A DNA stretch of 51,508 bases from an uncultured Actinoplanes sp. (GCF_934643405.1 NZ_CAKUCL010000020.1:1-51508), one strand, 5' to 3'; shown: positions 1-8,613, counted from the first letter of the stretch. Program-made: numbers and translations. The notes: generated by a model from the sequence alone, not told the origin.

Positions 1-510
1 GTTGCCACCGATCACCCGGAACAGCGGATCGCCCGGGTCGAGCAGCCACTGCTTCTGCCGATCATGCGCAGCGGGCCCATGCGCAGCGGGCCGATCATGC
101 GCGGCGGAACCAGCGGGCTGATCATGCGCAGCGGTCGCCGCGGCATCACCGGGGGCGGCCGCGGCCCGATGCACCTGAGCGTCACCCTTCTTGGTGATCC
201 GCACCTGCACCGTCGCCGACGTCGTCTCCACGTGCCAGTTACCGAACGGCTCGGCCAGCAGCTCATCAACCGCTGCCGCGGCCTCAGGACCGGGAGAGAC
301 ATTTCGTGTGTACGGCCGGGAGCCGTCATCGGTCACGATCTGGAGTTTGGGTCCGCCCTTGAGCGCCACCGGCCGTAGCTCGGCACGAGTGACCGACGGT
401 GTCTGACCACGACGGCGCCCGGCCGCGACGGCACGCGTCAGACCGGGGCCGAGCAGGAGTTCACGGACCTCGGCGAGCACATCAGCGAGCGGTTGGGGCA
501 TGACATCCAT
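1..510 (-). CDS. Class I SAM-dependent methyltransferase, N-terminal part
   Basis: This is the first 170 codons of a gene that runs off the left edge. It starts at the ATG complementary to 508-510; a second ATG lies three codons in. The protein opens with a helical segment (LADVLAEVRELLLG), then a beta-rich segment ending in FGNWHVETT and VQVRITKKGDA. A short His/Asp/Pro/Ala-rich linker follows, and the visible part ends in QKQWLLDPGDPLFRVIG. I recognise this layout from an actinobacterial methyltransferase family of about 390 aa whose SAM-binding Rossmann domain would lie in the missing part. The catalytic motifs therefore cannot be checked here. It is divergent from the DUF2470 gene across about 90 bp. 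Family assignment is from memory of homologues. Confidence 0.72.
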   Translation of the reverse strand, partial: MDVMPQPLADVLAEVRELLLGPGLTRAVAAGRRRGQTPSVTRAELRPVALKGGPKLQIVTDDGSRPYTRNVSPGPEAAAAVDELLAEPFGNWHVETTSATVQVRITKKGDAQVHRAAAAPGDAAATAAHDQPAGSAAHDRPAAHGPAAHDRQKQWLLDPGDPLFRVIGGN

Positions 511-601
511 TCTGCCGACCTCGCCGCCGCGCGCCCAGCCGGCCGAGCGTGGCCATGGATACCCTCACCATCGCCGAAGCGACAGCGAAGGAGCGCCGGA
601 C

Positions 602-901
602 ATGACGGATCCGTTCCCGCCGGAGGTGGTGGCGCAGGTGGCCGGCCACATGAACGACGACCACGCGGACGACAACGTGCTGATCGTCCGGGCGCTCGGC
701 GGAATCCCGTCGGCCACGGCGGCGCGCGTGTCCGGGATGGACGCGGACGCGATGGAGTTCGCCGCGGTGGTCGACGGCATCGAGGTGCCGGTGCGGATTC
801 CGTTCTCGGAGCGGCTCACCGAGCGGCAACAGGTGCGCGCCGAGGCGGTCCGGATGTATCACGAAGCGTGCAGGGTGCTGGGCGAGGAACCGCGGCACTG
901 A
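602..901 (+). CDS. DUF2470 domain protein
   Basis: A 99-aa protein starting at ATG 602 behind a good ribosome site (AAGGAG about 9 bases upstream). The frame is open further upstream, but that stretch reads as low-quality residues and contains the promoter region. The HMNDDHADDNVLIVRALGG core near residues 17-35 is the DUF2470 signature, the small domain found alone in actinobacteria or at the C-terminus of HugZ-type heme oxygenases with an FMN-binding split barrel. Family knowledge suggests a heme or pyridoxamine-oxidase-related role, but a stand-alone domain has no assigned activity. It is convergent with the helicase gene, and its stop codon lies inside a duplicated segment (890-1034). Confidence 0.85.
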   Translation: MTDPFPPEVVAQVAGHMNDDHADDNVLIVRALGGIPSATAARVSGMDADAMEFAAVVDGIEVPVRIPFSERLTERQQVRAEAVRMYHEACRVLGEEPRH

Positions 902-1034
902 ACACCGGCCCCAGGTTGCCGGAGGCGCCGCGAGCGGGATCAGGCCGCCGTGCTGACGCCCCGGCACTGAACACGGCGCCTCCAAAAATGCCGGAGGCGC
1001 CGCGAAAGTAGGGTCAGGCCGTCGTGCCGACGCC
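890..1034. repeat. Imperfect tandem duplication of a convergent gene junction
   Basis: Unit 1 (890-960) and unit 2 (961-1034) align along nearly their whole length. Both contain CGGCACTGAACAC (the end of the plus-strand gene), GCCGGAGGCGCCGCGA, and a segment that read on the minus strand gives G-V-(S/G)-T-(A/T)-A-stop, the end of the helicase. The second stop-containing copy of each gene end is redundant. Confidence 0.75.
974..1002. terminator. Bidirectional hairpin between DUF2470 and helicase genes
   Basis: A perfect 10-bp stem (CGGCGCCTCC at 974-983 with GGAGGCGCCG at 993-1002) and a 9-nt loop, placed between two convergent stop codons. There is no real U-tract, as is common in actinomycetes. 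Confidence 0.6.
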
Positions 1035-2816
1035 GGCTTCGGAACCGCCGGACATGTCGGACGAGACGGCTGCGGGGGCTGCGGCATCGCCGCCACGCCC
1101 ACGCCCGCCACGCCGCCGCCGGCGCCGAGGCCCGTCGCCATCCAAGTCCGAGCCCGCGTCGGAATCCGAAACGGCGTCGGAAGTGACTTCGGACGAAGTC
1201 AGGTCGGCCGGGGCCGAAGCAGCGCCATCGGCCAAGGCCGGGGCAGCCGCCCGCCGCCGGGTCCGCGTACGAGGGGCGGGCGCGGGCTCATCCGACGAGC
1301 CGGACGACGGCTCCTCGGTGATGGCGGGCGCGGCCTCCGCCGTACCCGCAAGGTCGTCGGAACCCACCCGGCGCCGGCGACGCTGACGCTTGGGCCGATC
1401 GCCTTCCTCTTCCGAGGCCGACGGGGACGGGGAGCCCGAGGCGGGAGCCGAGCGGCCGCGCCGGTTGCCGCGCCCGCTCTCACGACGCCGCTTGCCGCCG
1501 CCTCCCAGGTCTTCCTCGACCTCGGCGGCCAGACCGGCCCGGCTCCGCGAGGCCGTCGGCAGCGTGCCCGAGATGTCGGTCGGGATGTCCAGATCGCTGT
1601 AGAGCGCCGGGCTCGTGTGGTACGTCTCCGGCGGCTGCGGCATGTTCAGGCCCATCGACTTGTCGATGAGGACCCAGCGCGGCATGTCCTCCCAGTCGAC
1701 GAACGTGACCGCGACACCGGTCGCGCCCGCCCGGCCGGTGCGGCCGATGCGGTGCGTGTACGTCTCCGGGTCTTCCGGGCAGTCGAAGTTGATGACGTGC
1801 GTCACGCCCGACACGTCCAGACCGCGGGCGGCGACGTCGGTGGCGACCAGCACGTCGATCTTGCCGGTGCGGAACGCGCGCAGCGCCCGCTCACGAGCGC
1901 CCTGGCCCAGGTCGCCGTGCACCGCGGCCACCGCGAAACCGCGGAAGTCGAGGTCTTCGGCGAGACGGTCGGCGGCCCGCTTCGTCCGCGTGAAGATCAT
2001 GGTGAGGCCGCGGCCGCGCGCCTGCAGGATGCGCGCCACCATCTCGACCTTGTTCAGCGGGTGGGTGCGGTAGACGACCTGCTTGGTCAGCGGCGACGGG
2101 CCGCTGTCCTGGGTGTGCCCGGCGTGGATGGTCACCGGGTTTCGCAGGAAGCGCCGGGAGAGGGCGACGATCGGGTCGGGCATGGTCGCCGAGAAGAGCA
2201 TGGTCTGCCGCTCCTCGGGGAGCATCGCCAGGATCTTCTCGACGTCCTCGAGGAAGCCCAGGTCGAGCATGCGGTCGGCCTCGTCCAGAACGAGGGCGGT
2301 GACCGAGCCCAGCTTGAGCTGCTTCTGCTTGGCCAGGTCGAGCAGGCGGCCGGGCGTGCCGACCAGGATCTCGGCGCCCTTCTTCAGCGCGTCGACCTGC
2401 GGTTCGTACGCGACGCCGCCGTAGATCGGCAGGACCCGGATGCCCCGGGTGCTGCCCGCGGCGGCCAGGTCACGAGCGACCTGGAGGCCGAGCTCGCGGG
2501 TCGGTACGACGATGAGGGCCTGCGGCTTGCCGTCGGCACCCTCGGCGGGAGCGATCACGCGCTCGAGGATGGGCAGGCCGAAGCCGAGGGTCTTGCCGGT
2601 GCCGGTGGGGGCCTGGCCGATCAGGTCGGTGCCGCGCAGGGCGATCGGCAGGGCGTATTCCTGGATCGCGAAGGCGCGCAGGATCCCGGCCTTGGCGAGC
2701 GCCTCGACGGTCTCGGCGCGGACACCCAGCTCGGCAAAGGTGGGGCTGTCCGGCCGAACCGGGGCTCGATTGGTGACAGGTACCAGAGCTGGTTCGGTGC
2801 TTTCGATGTCGGTCAT
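1014..2816 (-). CDS. rhlE: DEAD-box RNA helicase with basic C-terminal tail
   Basis: A 600-aa ATP-dependent RNA helicase. Visible motifs in order: Q motif with FAELG near 27, Walker A APTGTGKT (69-76), PTRELG (105-110), TPGRL (154-158), DEAD (178-181), SAT (209-211), ARGLD (330-334) and HRIGRTGR (355-362). After about residue 430 the sequence becomes low-complexity, with Arg/Lys clusters and Ala/Ser/Asp stretches. Such tails in RhlE and CsdA-like enzymes bind RNA non-specifically. It probably acts in ribosome assembly or RNA turnover. The start at 2816 is the first ATG, about 40 residues before motif Q, and a 190-bp leader separates it from the DUF3107 terminator. The symbol follows the syntenic M. 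tuberculosis gene and is not a proven orthology. Confidence 0.92.
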   Translation of the reverse strand: MTDIESTEPALVPVTNRAPVRPDSPTFAELGVRAETVEALAKAGILRAFAIQEYALPIALRGTDLIGQAPTGTGKTLGFGLPILERVIAPAEGADGKPQALIVVPTRELGLQVARDLAAAGSTRGIRVLPIYGGVAYEPQVDALKKGAEILVGTPGRLLDLAKQKQLKLGSVTALVLDEADRMLDLGFLEDVEKILAMLPEERQTMLFSATMPDPIVALSRRFLRNPVTIHAGHTQDSGPSPLTKQVVYRTHPLNKVEMVARILQARGRGLTMIFTRTKRAADRLAEDLDFRGFAVAAVHGDLGQGARERALRAFRTGKIDVLVATDVAARGLDVSGVTHVINFDCPEDPETYTHRIGRTGRAGATGVAVTFVDWEDMPRWVLIDKSMGLNMPQPPETYHTSPALYSDLDIPTDISGTLPTASRSRAGLAAEVEEDLGGGGKRRRESGRGNRRGRSAPASGSPSPSASEEEGDRPKRQRRRRRVGSDDLAGTAEAAPAITEEPSSGSSDEPAPAPRTRTRRRAAAPALADGAASAPADLTSSEVTSDAVSDSDAGSDLDGDGPRRRRRRGGRGRGGDAAAPAAVSSDMSGGSEAGVGTTA

Positions 2817-3002
2817 GAAGTTTTACGGGTGCCTCTCGTGGTGCGCCCGCTTGGTTGTCTGGGGCGCGCTATGGGTAGGGCGCGGGCCACACGCTGAAAG
2901 CGGGCCGCACGCGCGGTCGCCGCGGCGATCCGTGAAGATCGACGTCGACGGCGACCCGTCAAGTCTACCCGACTGGGAGATCGCGCACCTCAGAGCAGAA
3001 TT

Positions 3003-3029
3003 GCGGGAGGGACTCGATGTCCCTCCCGC
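3003..3029 (-). terminator. Hairpin terminator of the DUF3107 gene
   Basis: GCGGGAGGGA (3003-3012) pairs perfectly with TCCCTCCCGC (3020-3029) around a 7-nt loop, six bases past the DUF3107 stop. The minus-strand continuation AATTCTGCTCT is only weakly U-rich. Confidence 0.65.
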
Positions 3030-3035
3030 GCAATC

Positions 3036-3260
3036 TCAGCGGGTGGTGAAGCCGAACGGGCGGTTGCTCGATTCGGCGATCTCCACGTAGGCCACCTTGG
3101 CGATCGGGATGATCACCTTGCGGCCCTTCTCGTCCGTGAGCGACAGCACGCTGTCCTTGGCCATCGCCTCGGTTACGGCCTGCTCGACCTCCGCCGGGGT
3201 CTGAGCGCTCTCCAGCACCAGCTCACGCGGCGTGTGCTGCACGCCGATCTTGACCTCCAC
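3036..3260 (-). CDS. DUF3107 small protein
   Basis: A 74-aa protein. I start it at GTG 3260 (VEVKIGVQHTPRELVLES), because GAGGAGGA lies just upstream and the residues encoded further upstream are not family-like. It is the actinobacterial DUF3107 family (TB9.4-like in mycobacteria), recognised by the N-terminal strand, the LSLTDEKGRKVIIP centre and the IAKVAYVEIAE end. No biochemical function is established. It sits between the helicase and a TetR gene, an order conserved in mycobacteria. The gap to TetR is only 37 bp, so the two may be cotranscribed. Confidence 0.85.
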   Translation of the reverse strand: MEVKIGVQHTPRELVLESAQTPAEVEQAVTEAMAKDSVLSLTDEKGRKVIIPIAKVAYVEIAESSNRPFGFTTR

Positions 3261-3297
3261 GGGGTCCTCCTCTTCGCGCGTGTTACCGCACTGAAGG

Positions 3298-3957
3298 TTA
3301 TCCGATTTCCGCGGGCGTTCCGCCCGATGCGCCGCCCTGAAGCGGGAAGCTGGCGATTCCACGCCAGATCAGTGCAGCTACCAGCGCTTCGGCTTCAGCT
3401 TTGGGCGTACGCCGTCCGCTGGTCAGCCAGAACTGGGCCGAGTGTCCGGCCGCACCGACCAGGCCGGAGGCGAGCAACTGGGCGGCGTCGGAACTGAGGT
3501 TGGTGTCGGAGATGATGGTGTCCGTGACGGCGGCGATGCAGCCCTGCTCGACCCGCTCCACGCGCTGGCGCACCTGCGGGTCGTTGCGCAGGTCGGACTC
3601 GAAGACCAGGCGGAACGCCTCGCTCTCGTGGTCCATGAAGTCGAAGTAGGCCCGGACGGCGCCCTTGACTCGTTCCTTGTTGTCGGTCGTCGCCAGCATG
3701 GCGTCGCGCACCTTCGCGATTATCGCGTCGCAGTGCGTGTCCAGCAGGGCGAGATAGAGCTCCAATTTGCCGGGAAAGTGCTGGTAGAGCACCGGCTTGG
3801 AGACCCCGGCCCGCTCGGCGATGTCGTCCATCGCGGCGGCGTGGTAGCCATGGGCTACGAAGATCTGCTGAGCGGCTGCCAGCAGTTGCTTGCGGCGTGC
3901 GGAGCGCGGCAGACGGGTGGGGCGGGCCGTCTGTGCTCCGCCGGACGCAGCGGTCAT
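3298..3957 (-). CDS. TetR family transcriptional regulator
   Basis: A 219-aa regulator. The start at ATG 3957 is fixed by AGGAGG eight bases upstream. An N-terminal HTH occupies roughly residues 20-65 (RKQLLAAAQQIFVAHGY, then MDDIAERAGVSKPVLYQHFPGK). The all-helical ligand/dimer domain follows and ends with a run of small residues. It is divergent from the disordered protein gene at 4113, with a 155-bp shared intergenic region that should hold both promoters. I found no clear palindromic operator there. The conserved position next to DUF3107 suggests a housekeeping regulon rather than an efflux switch (inference). Confidence 0.9.
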   Translation of the reverse strand: MTAASGGAQTARPTRLPRSARRKQLLAAAQQIFVAHGYHAAAMDDIAERAGVSKPVLYQHFPGKLELYLALLDTHCDAIIAKVRDAMLATTDNKERVKGAVRAYFDFMDHESEAFRLVFESDLRNDPQVRQRVERVEQGCIAAVTDTIISDTNLSSDAAQLLASGLVGAAGHSAQFWLTSGRRTPKAEAEALVAALIWRGIASFPLQGGASGGTPAEIG

Positions 3958-4112
3958 GTCGTGAACCTCCTGGGGGTCGTTCCCCGGATCGTCGGCGCGG
4001 TTTGCCCGGATCGGCGCGTGTCGCGGTCGCACGGGCAATTGTCGCGACGCTGCAACTTATCGCCACTGCCCCCACACGGTAGCCTCAGCGGGGGCGGAGC
4101 GAGGAGCACGCG

Positions 4113-5909
4113 GTGGATGAATCAGGGCATTCCGGAGACACCGGGGCCGCGGACAGCGGTACCGGTGCCGATGCGCGGGAGCGCGTTCGGGTGAACGGCT
4201 GGGCCACGCCGGATAGTCCTTGGTCGAACAATGCCTCCGAGCAGGAGTCCGCCGAGGACGAGGTGCCGTCGTGGCGCCGGCCCACCGGGGAGAACCGGTT
4301 CCCGCGCAGCCAGATCTTCCCGATGTCGGCCCAGCCCGCCTCGCCCGCGCCGGTGCCCGCGGCCGGGGAGATTCCCCCGTCCGGGGAGCAGGCCGCCGAC
4401 CGCTGGCCGGAGACCCGCCCGCGCTATTCCGATCTGCTGGCTCACCTGTCACCGCCGGGTGGCGAGCCGGCCCGGCCGCCGGCCCCCCGCACCGACATGC
4501 CCGCGACCGGCGATGCCGGGCGGCCGACGACCCTGCGGGCGTACGAGGTGCCCACGCCGAACAGTGCCCCGCCGTACCCCTATGAGGGTGACCTGGAGGA
4601 CGCGCCGCAGCGTGCCGCCGTCCCGCTGGTGCGCCCGGCGACCCCGGGCGGACGCCGTCCGGACTGGGCCGCGGCCGACGCCGAGTCCGCCCGGCACGCG
4701 CTCACCACGGCGACCCAGGGAATCCCGCGTGTCGAACCGGCCTCCGACGAGCCATCGGTGGCCCGGCCGTCCTACGATCCGTCCAGCTTTCCGCGCCGGG
4801 TCACCTACGAGCCCGCGCCCGGCCCGGAAAGCTCGGGGTACGTTCCGCCCGCGGCGTACGCCGCCTTCAACCGGGGCGCCGGCGCGAGTGATCCGCGCGC
4901 GGCCGATCCGGCTACGCGGGTGCTGCCCCAGCGCGTACCGGCCCAGCCGGACGTGCCCAGAGTTCCGGAGCCACCCTTGGTGGAGCCCACGGCCGAGACC
5001 CCTCAGCTCGCCCGGATAGCGACGCACCTGCGCCGCGGGGACGTGCTGCCGGCGCAGGAACGGCAGGAAGGTTTCGACGTGCAGGCGATCCTGGCCGCGG
5101 TGCGTGAGGTGGACGGCGTACGGGACGCCTCGCTCCGCTCCACGCCGGCCGGTGCGCACAGCCTGCGTCTCGATCTCGCTGAGGGAGCCGACGCCGCCGA
5201 GGTGAGCCGTCGGGTCGCGCGGCTGCTGTCCGAGCGGATGGGCCTGGACGCCGCGATGAAGGGTGACGCGGCGCTGGACGCGGTCCTGAGGCGAGACGCG
5301 CCGGTGATGGTTCCCACGCAGGCGCAGCCGGTGGACGAGGCCCCGGTCACCTTTCCCGAGCGCCGGTCCCGCACCGAGACGCGCCGTCACCAGCAGGAGG
5401 AGGAGCCGCGGCCGGAACCGCATGATCCTCCGGCCGGCGTCGTCGAGGCGACCGCCGTCGAACCGGGACCGCCGCGCCCGCTGTACCCGAACGAGCACCC
5501 CGGCCCGCGCATCGTCATCGAGAACGTGCACGTCAACACGTACGGCACGGACGCCGAGGTGGAGGTGCGGCTCGCCGTCGGCGGCCGGCACGCCTCGGGT
5601 TCGGCGAGCGGCCCCGCGGTCGACGGGTATCTGCTGCGGTTGTGCGCGGTCGCCACGGCCGGCGCGGTCGACCAGTTGCTCTCCACCTCGGAACACCCGG
5701 ACGGACCGGCCCGGTGCTTCGTCGAGCACGCGGCCGCGGTCCCGTTCGGTGCCAGCCAGGTGGCCGTGGTGGTGCTCCTGCTGTCCTGCAACGGCTGGGT
5801 CGAGCAGCTGGCCGGGTCGGCGGTGGTGACCAGCGACGATCGGCACGCGATGGTCCGCGCGACGTTGGCGGCGGTGAACCGCCGGCTTGAGGCACTCTTG
5901 TCTCGATGA
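4113..5909 (+). CDS. Unknown protein: long disordered region plus conserved C-terminal domain
   Basis: A 598-aa protein starting at GTG 4113, with GAGGAG seven bases upstream. Residues 1 to about 300 are rich in Pro, Ala, Arg, Glu and Gly and look disordered. Around 315-390 lies a folded segment (VQAILAAVREVDGVRDASLRST, then LRLDLAEGADAAEVSRRVARLL). A Glu/Arg/Pro linker follows, then a folded C-terminal domain from about 465, with VDGYLLRLCAVATAGAVDQLL and an ending VRATLAAVNRRLEALLSR. That ending and the GRHASGSASGPAVDG segment recall the allosteric domain of 2-isopropylmalate synthase, but this is a pattern impression. There is no signal peptide or membrane helix. The gene overlaps the hydrolase gene by 4 bp, so they are coupled. 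Confidence 0.7.
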   Translation: MDESGHSGDTGAADSGTGADARERVRVNGWATPDSPWSNNASEQESAEDEVPSWRRPTGENRFPRSQIFPMSAQPASPAPVPAAGEIPPSGEQAADRWPETRPRYSDLLAHLSPPGGEPARPPAPRTDMPATGDAGRPTTLRAYEVPTPNSAPPYPYEGDLEDAPQRAAVPLVRPATPGGRRPDWAAADAESARHALTTATQGIPRVEPASDEPSVARPSYDPSSFPRRVTYEPAPGPESSGYVPPAAYAAFNRGAGASDPRAADPATRVLPQRVPAQPDVPRVPEPPLVEPTAETPQLARIATHLRRGDVLPAQERQEGFDVQAILAAVREVDGVRDASLRSTPAGAHSLRLDLAEGADAAEVSRRVARLLSERMGLDAAMKGDAALDAVLRRDAPVMVPTQAQPVDEAPVTFPERRSRTETRRHQQEEEPRPEPHDPPAGVVEATAVEPGPPRPLYPNEHPGPRIVIENVHVNTYGTDAEVEVRLAVGGRHASGSASGPAVDGYLLRLCAVATAGAVDQLLSTSEHPDGPARCFVEHAAAVPFGASQVAVVVLLLSCNGWVEQLAGSAVVTSDDRHAMVRATLAAVNRRLEALLSR

Positions 5910-6871
5910 AGGGCGCCATTCTGGCCGACGACAGCGTGCTGCTGCCGGACGGCGACATCCCACCGCCGTGGCCCGTGCGGCGGGTCACCATCGACGGGGC
6001 GATGCTGCACGTCCGCGACACGCCGGCCACCCGGCCGGACGCCGAGCCGGCCGTCTACGTGCACGGACTCGGAGGCTCGTCGCAGAACTTCACCGACGTG
6101 GCGGGACTGCTCGCCGACCGGTTCGACGCGCAGGCGGTCGATCTGCCCGGATTCGGGTACAGCGATCCGAGCCCCCGGTACTCGATCGCGTCGTTCGCCG
6201 CGACGCTGACCCGATACCTGGACCACGACGGCCGCGGCCCGGTCCACCTGGTGGGCAATTCGCTCGGCGGGTCCATCCTGGTCCGGGTGGCCGCGCTGCG
6301 TCCCGACCTGGTCCGCACGCTGACGTTGATCTCGCCGGCCATGCCGTTCCTCGATCCGCGGCGCACCGCGCACGGGCCGGTGCTGCCGCTGCTCGCGTTG
6401 CCGGCCGCGGATCGCCTGGTGGCCTGGGCGATGACCCGGCTGACCGCCGAGCAGATGGCCGAGCAGGTGCTCCAGGCCTGCTTCGGTGACACGCGCCGGG
6501 TCAGTCCGCAACGCCGCGCCGAGGCGATGGAGGAGATCAAGCTCCGCTACACGGTGGCCCACTACCCGAAGGCGTACCTGGGAACTCTCCGCGGCCTGGT
6601 GTCGAGCTTCCTGCGGGCGTACCTGCCGGGCGAGAACTCGCAGTGGCGGCTCGCCGCCCGGATCCAGGCTCCGACGCTGGTCATCGGTGGTCTCAGCGAC
6701 AAGCTGATCGATCCTCGGGTGCCGGTGCAGGTCGCGCGGGTGATCGCGGACAGCCGGCTGCTGATCCTTCCGGGCGTGGGTCACGTCGCCCAGATGGAGG
6801 TTCCGCGGCTGGTCGCCCGCGGGATTGTCGGCATGCTCACCGAGCTCCGGCGCGGACAGATAGTTGTTTGA
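5906..6871 (+). CDS. Alpha/beta hydrolase
   Basis: A 321-aa alpha/beta hydrolase. It shows the oxyanion segment VYVHGLGG (50-57), the nucleophile elbow GNSLGG with Ser119, a helical cap in the middle, an acid candidate in GGLSDKLID near 262-268, and the catalytic His293 in GVGHVAQME. The start ATG overlaps the upstream stop as ATGA, indicating translational coupling to the disordered protein. The substrate cannot be told from sequence. Homologues include lipases, esterases and C-C hydrolases. There is no secretion signal, so it is probably cytoplasmic. Confidence 0.88.
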   Translation: MKGAILADDSVLLPDGDIPPPWPVRRVTIDGAMLHVRDTPATRPDAEPAVYVHGLGGSSQNFTDVAGLLADRFDAQAVDLPGFGYSDPSPRYSIASFAATLTRYLDHDGRGPVHLVGNSLGGSILVRVAALRPDLVRTLTLISPAMPFLDPRRTAHGPVLPLLALPAADRLVAWAMTRLTAEQMAEQVLQACFGDTRRVSPQRRAEAMEEIKLRYTVAHYPKAYLGTLRGLVSSFLRAYLPGENSQWRLAARIQAPTLVIGGLSDKLIDPRVPVQVARVIADSRLLILPGVGHVAQMEVPRLVARGIVGMLTELRRGQIVV

Positions 6872-6888
6872 TATGCGAATCTATTCGG

Positions 6889-7716
6889 ATGATCATCAGG
6901 AGGGTGCCCGGCCGCCGGCGATGGTGGCTGCTCGCTTTCTTGATCGTCCTACTGGTTCCGGCCGGTTTCGCGGCCAGTAGCCGCAGTCGCTCGACCTGGT
7001 CGTCGTCCGCCGCGACCTGGGCGAGCCCGTCCGTCATCGCCTCGCCGTCGCCCTCGCCGTCGCCGGCCAAGACCGCCGGTCCGCCGCCCACGCCCGTGCG
7101 GACCGAGCCTCTCCAACTGCCGGGCGGGGTGCCGGCGAAGGGTTCCGGTTCCTTCGCGTACGCCGCAGAGCGCGGCCCGGTCCACGGAACGCAGGGCCGG
7201 CTACGTCGTTTCCGCGTGGCCGTGGAGAAGGGCAGCAACGAGGACCCCGTCTGGTTCGCCAGGCAGGTGGACGCCACGCTCGGCGACGCCCGGAGCTGGA
7301 CCGGCGGCGGCACGCTGCGGCTGCAGATGGTCGCCGGCACGGACCGGGCGGACTTCACCGTCTACCTGGCCACGCGCGAGACGGCCGGGCGGCTGTGCGA
7401 GCGCGGCGGCACGAACATCCGCATCGGCGGACGTCCGTACACGTCGTGTCGCACCGTCGGCAAAGTGATCATCAACTTGGATCGCTGGCGGCTCTCGTCG
7501 CGGCCCTTCCTGACCGCGAGGGTGCCCCTCGCGACCTATCGCCGCTACGTGCTGAACCACGAGGTCGGGCACGAGTTGGGTCGCCACCATCAGGGCTGCC
7601 CGAAGCGGGGCGGTCCGGCGCCCGTCATGGTGCAGCAGACCCTCACGACGCGCGGCTGTGTCCCGTACGCCTGGCCCCGCAGGGGAAGCTCCTTCCTCGT
7701 CGGCCCGCCGCTGTAA
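6889..7716 (+). CDS. Secreted DUF3152 metzincin-like metalloprotease, copy 1
   Basis: A 275-aa protein. Its N-terminus has basic residues and then a hydrophobic helix (WWLLAFLIVLLVPAGFAAS), so it is exported or membrane-anchored. A Ser/Pro-rich linker (about 35-75) precedes a DUF3152 domain. HEVGHELGRHH at 224-234 fits HExxHxxGxxH: His224, His228 and His234 would bind zinc and Glu225 would be the base. A Met in PVMVQQ could be the Met-turn. Four further Cys may form disulfides. I start at ATG 6889; the ribosome site is weak and an in-frame TTG lies upstream. The second copy follows 48 bp downstream. The protease role is inferred from the motif. Confidence 0.82.
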   Translation: MIIRRVPGRRRWWLLAFLIVLLVPAGFAASSRSRSTWSSSAATWASPSVIASPSPSPSPAKTAGPPPTPVRTEPLQLPGGVPAKGSGSFAYAAERGPVHGTQGRLRRFRVAVEKGSNEDPVWFARQVDATLGDARSWTGGGTLRLQMVAGTDRADFTVYLATRETAGRLCERGGTNIRIGGRPYTSCRTVGKVIINLDRWRLSSRPFLTARVPLATYRRYVLNHEVGHELGRHHQGCPKRGGPAPVMVQQTLTTRGCVPYAWPRRGSSFLVGPPL

Positions 7717-7764
7717 AGCGGAAACGCCGCATGTTTCGCCGGATCGTGGCAATGTCAGATCGTC

Positions 7765-8505
7765 ATGGCGACCCATCCCCGGCGGATCCTGGTCTGCCTG
7801 GTGCTGGTGGTGTTGCTGCTGGGGCTGGGCGAGGTGCCGCAGCGCGACCCGCTGCCGCCGGTCGCGGTCACCGAGGCACCCTCCCCGCAACCCCCGGCTC
7901 CGCCGGTACGGGTCGCGGCCGCGCCCGCCCCCGCGAGGCCGGGCACCAGTGGCCGTTTCGTCCACGCCGCCGGATACGGCCCGGTCCTGGGCAGTGCCGG
8001 TCCGGTCCACCACTTCCGGGTGGCGGTCGAGCTGCCGGCCCCCAAGTCGCTCGCGCCGGGCTTCGCCCGGGAGGTCGATCGCGTGCTGGGCGACCCACGC
8101 AGCTGGGTCGGCGGCAGAGCACTCCGGCTGCGGCGGGTGCCTCACACGGCGTACGGGGAATTCACGATCTTTCTCGCCTCGGCCGGCACCTCCCGCCGGA
8201 TGTGCCGCACCGGCGGCCTGGAGACCGGTGGTTTCACGTCGTGCCGCCTGCCCCGCCAGGTGATCATCAACGACGCTCGCTGGCACAGCGCGATCCCGGG
8301 ATACGGCGCGCCGCTCGCCACGTACCGCGCCTACGCCCTGAACCACGAGGTCGGGCACCAGCTCGGGCACGGGCATGAGTCCTGCCCGGGGCGCGGACGG
8401 CCGGCTCCGGTGATGATGCAGCAGACATATGGGTTGAAGGGGTGCGCACCGAATCCCTGGCCGTACCTGAACGGCCGTCGGTACACCGGTCCGCCGACCC
8501 GCTGA
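7765..8505 (+). CDS. Secreted DUF3152 metzincin-like metalloprotease, copy 2
   Basis: A 246-aa paralogue of the preceding protein. It has a short signal peptide (RRILVCLVLVVLLLGLGE), a Pro/Ala linker to about residue 60 and the DUF3152 domain. The zinc motif HEVGHQLGHGH lies at 194-204, with a Met in PVMMQQT downstream as Met-turn candidate. Cys residues match copy 1 around TSCR and HESC. The shared GYGPV/ERGPV and ATYR(A/R)Y(A/V)LNHEVGH segments show tandem duplication. The start ATG 7765 is the first codon before the signal peptide. Many actinobacteria carry one DUF3152 gene in this position, so the second is the unusual part. Confidence 0.84.
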   Translation: MATHPRRILVCLVLVVLLLGLGEVPQRDPLPPVAVTEAPSPQPPAPPVRVAAAPAPARPGTSGRFVHAAGYGPVLGSAGPVHHFRVAVELPAPKSLAPGFAREVDRVLGDPRSWVGGRALRLRRVPHTAYGEFTIFLASAGTSRRMCRTGGLETGGFTSCRLPRQVIINDARWHSAIPGYGAPLATYRAYALNHEVGHQLGHGHESCPGRGRPAPVMMQQTYGLKGCAPNPWPYLNGRRYTGPPTR

Positions 8506-8613
8506 AAATTCCCTCGTCCCGCATGTCGGGCCGGTGTTGAACGTCATGGCAGTCGGTGGGGGAATCGAGTGACAATGGGTGCCGATCCTTACCGTCAACC
8601 CGGGGAGTAAACC

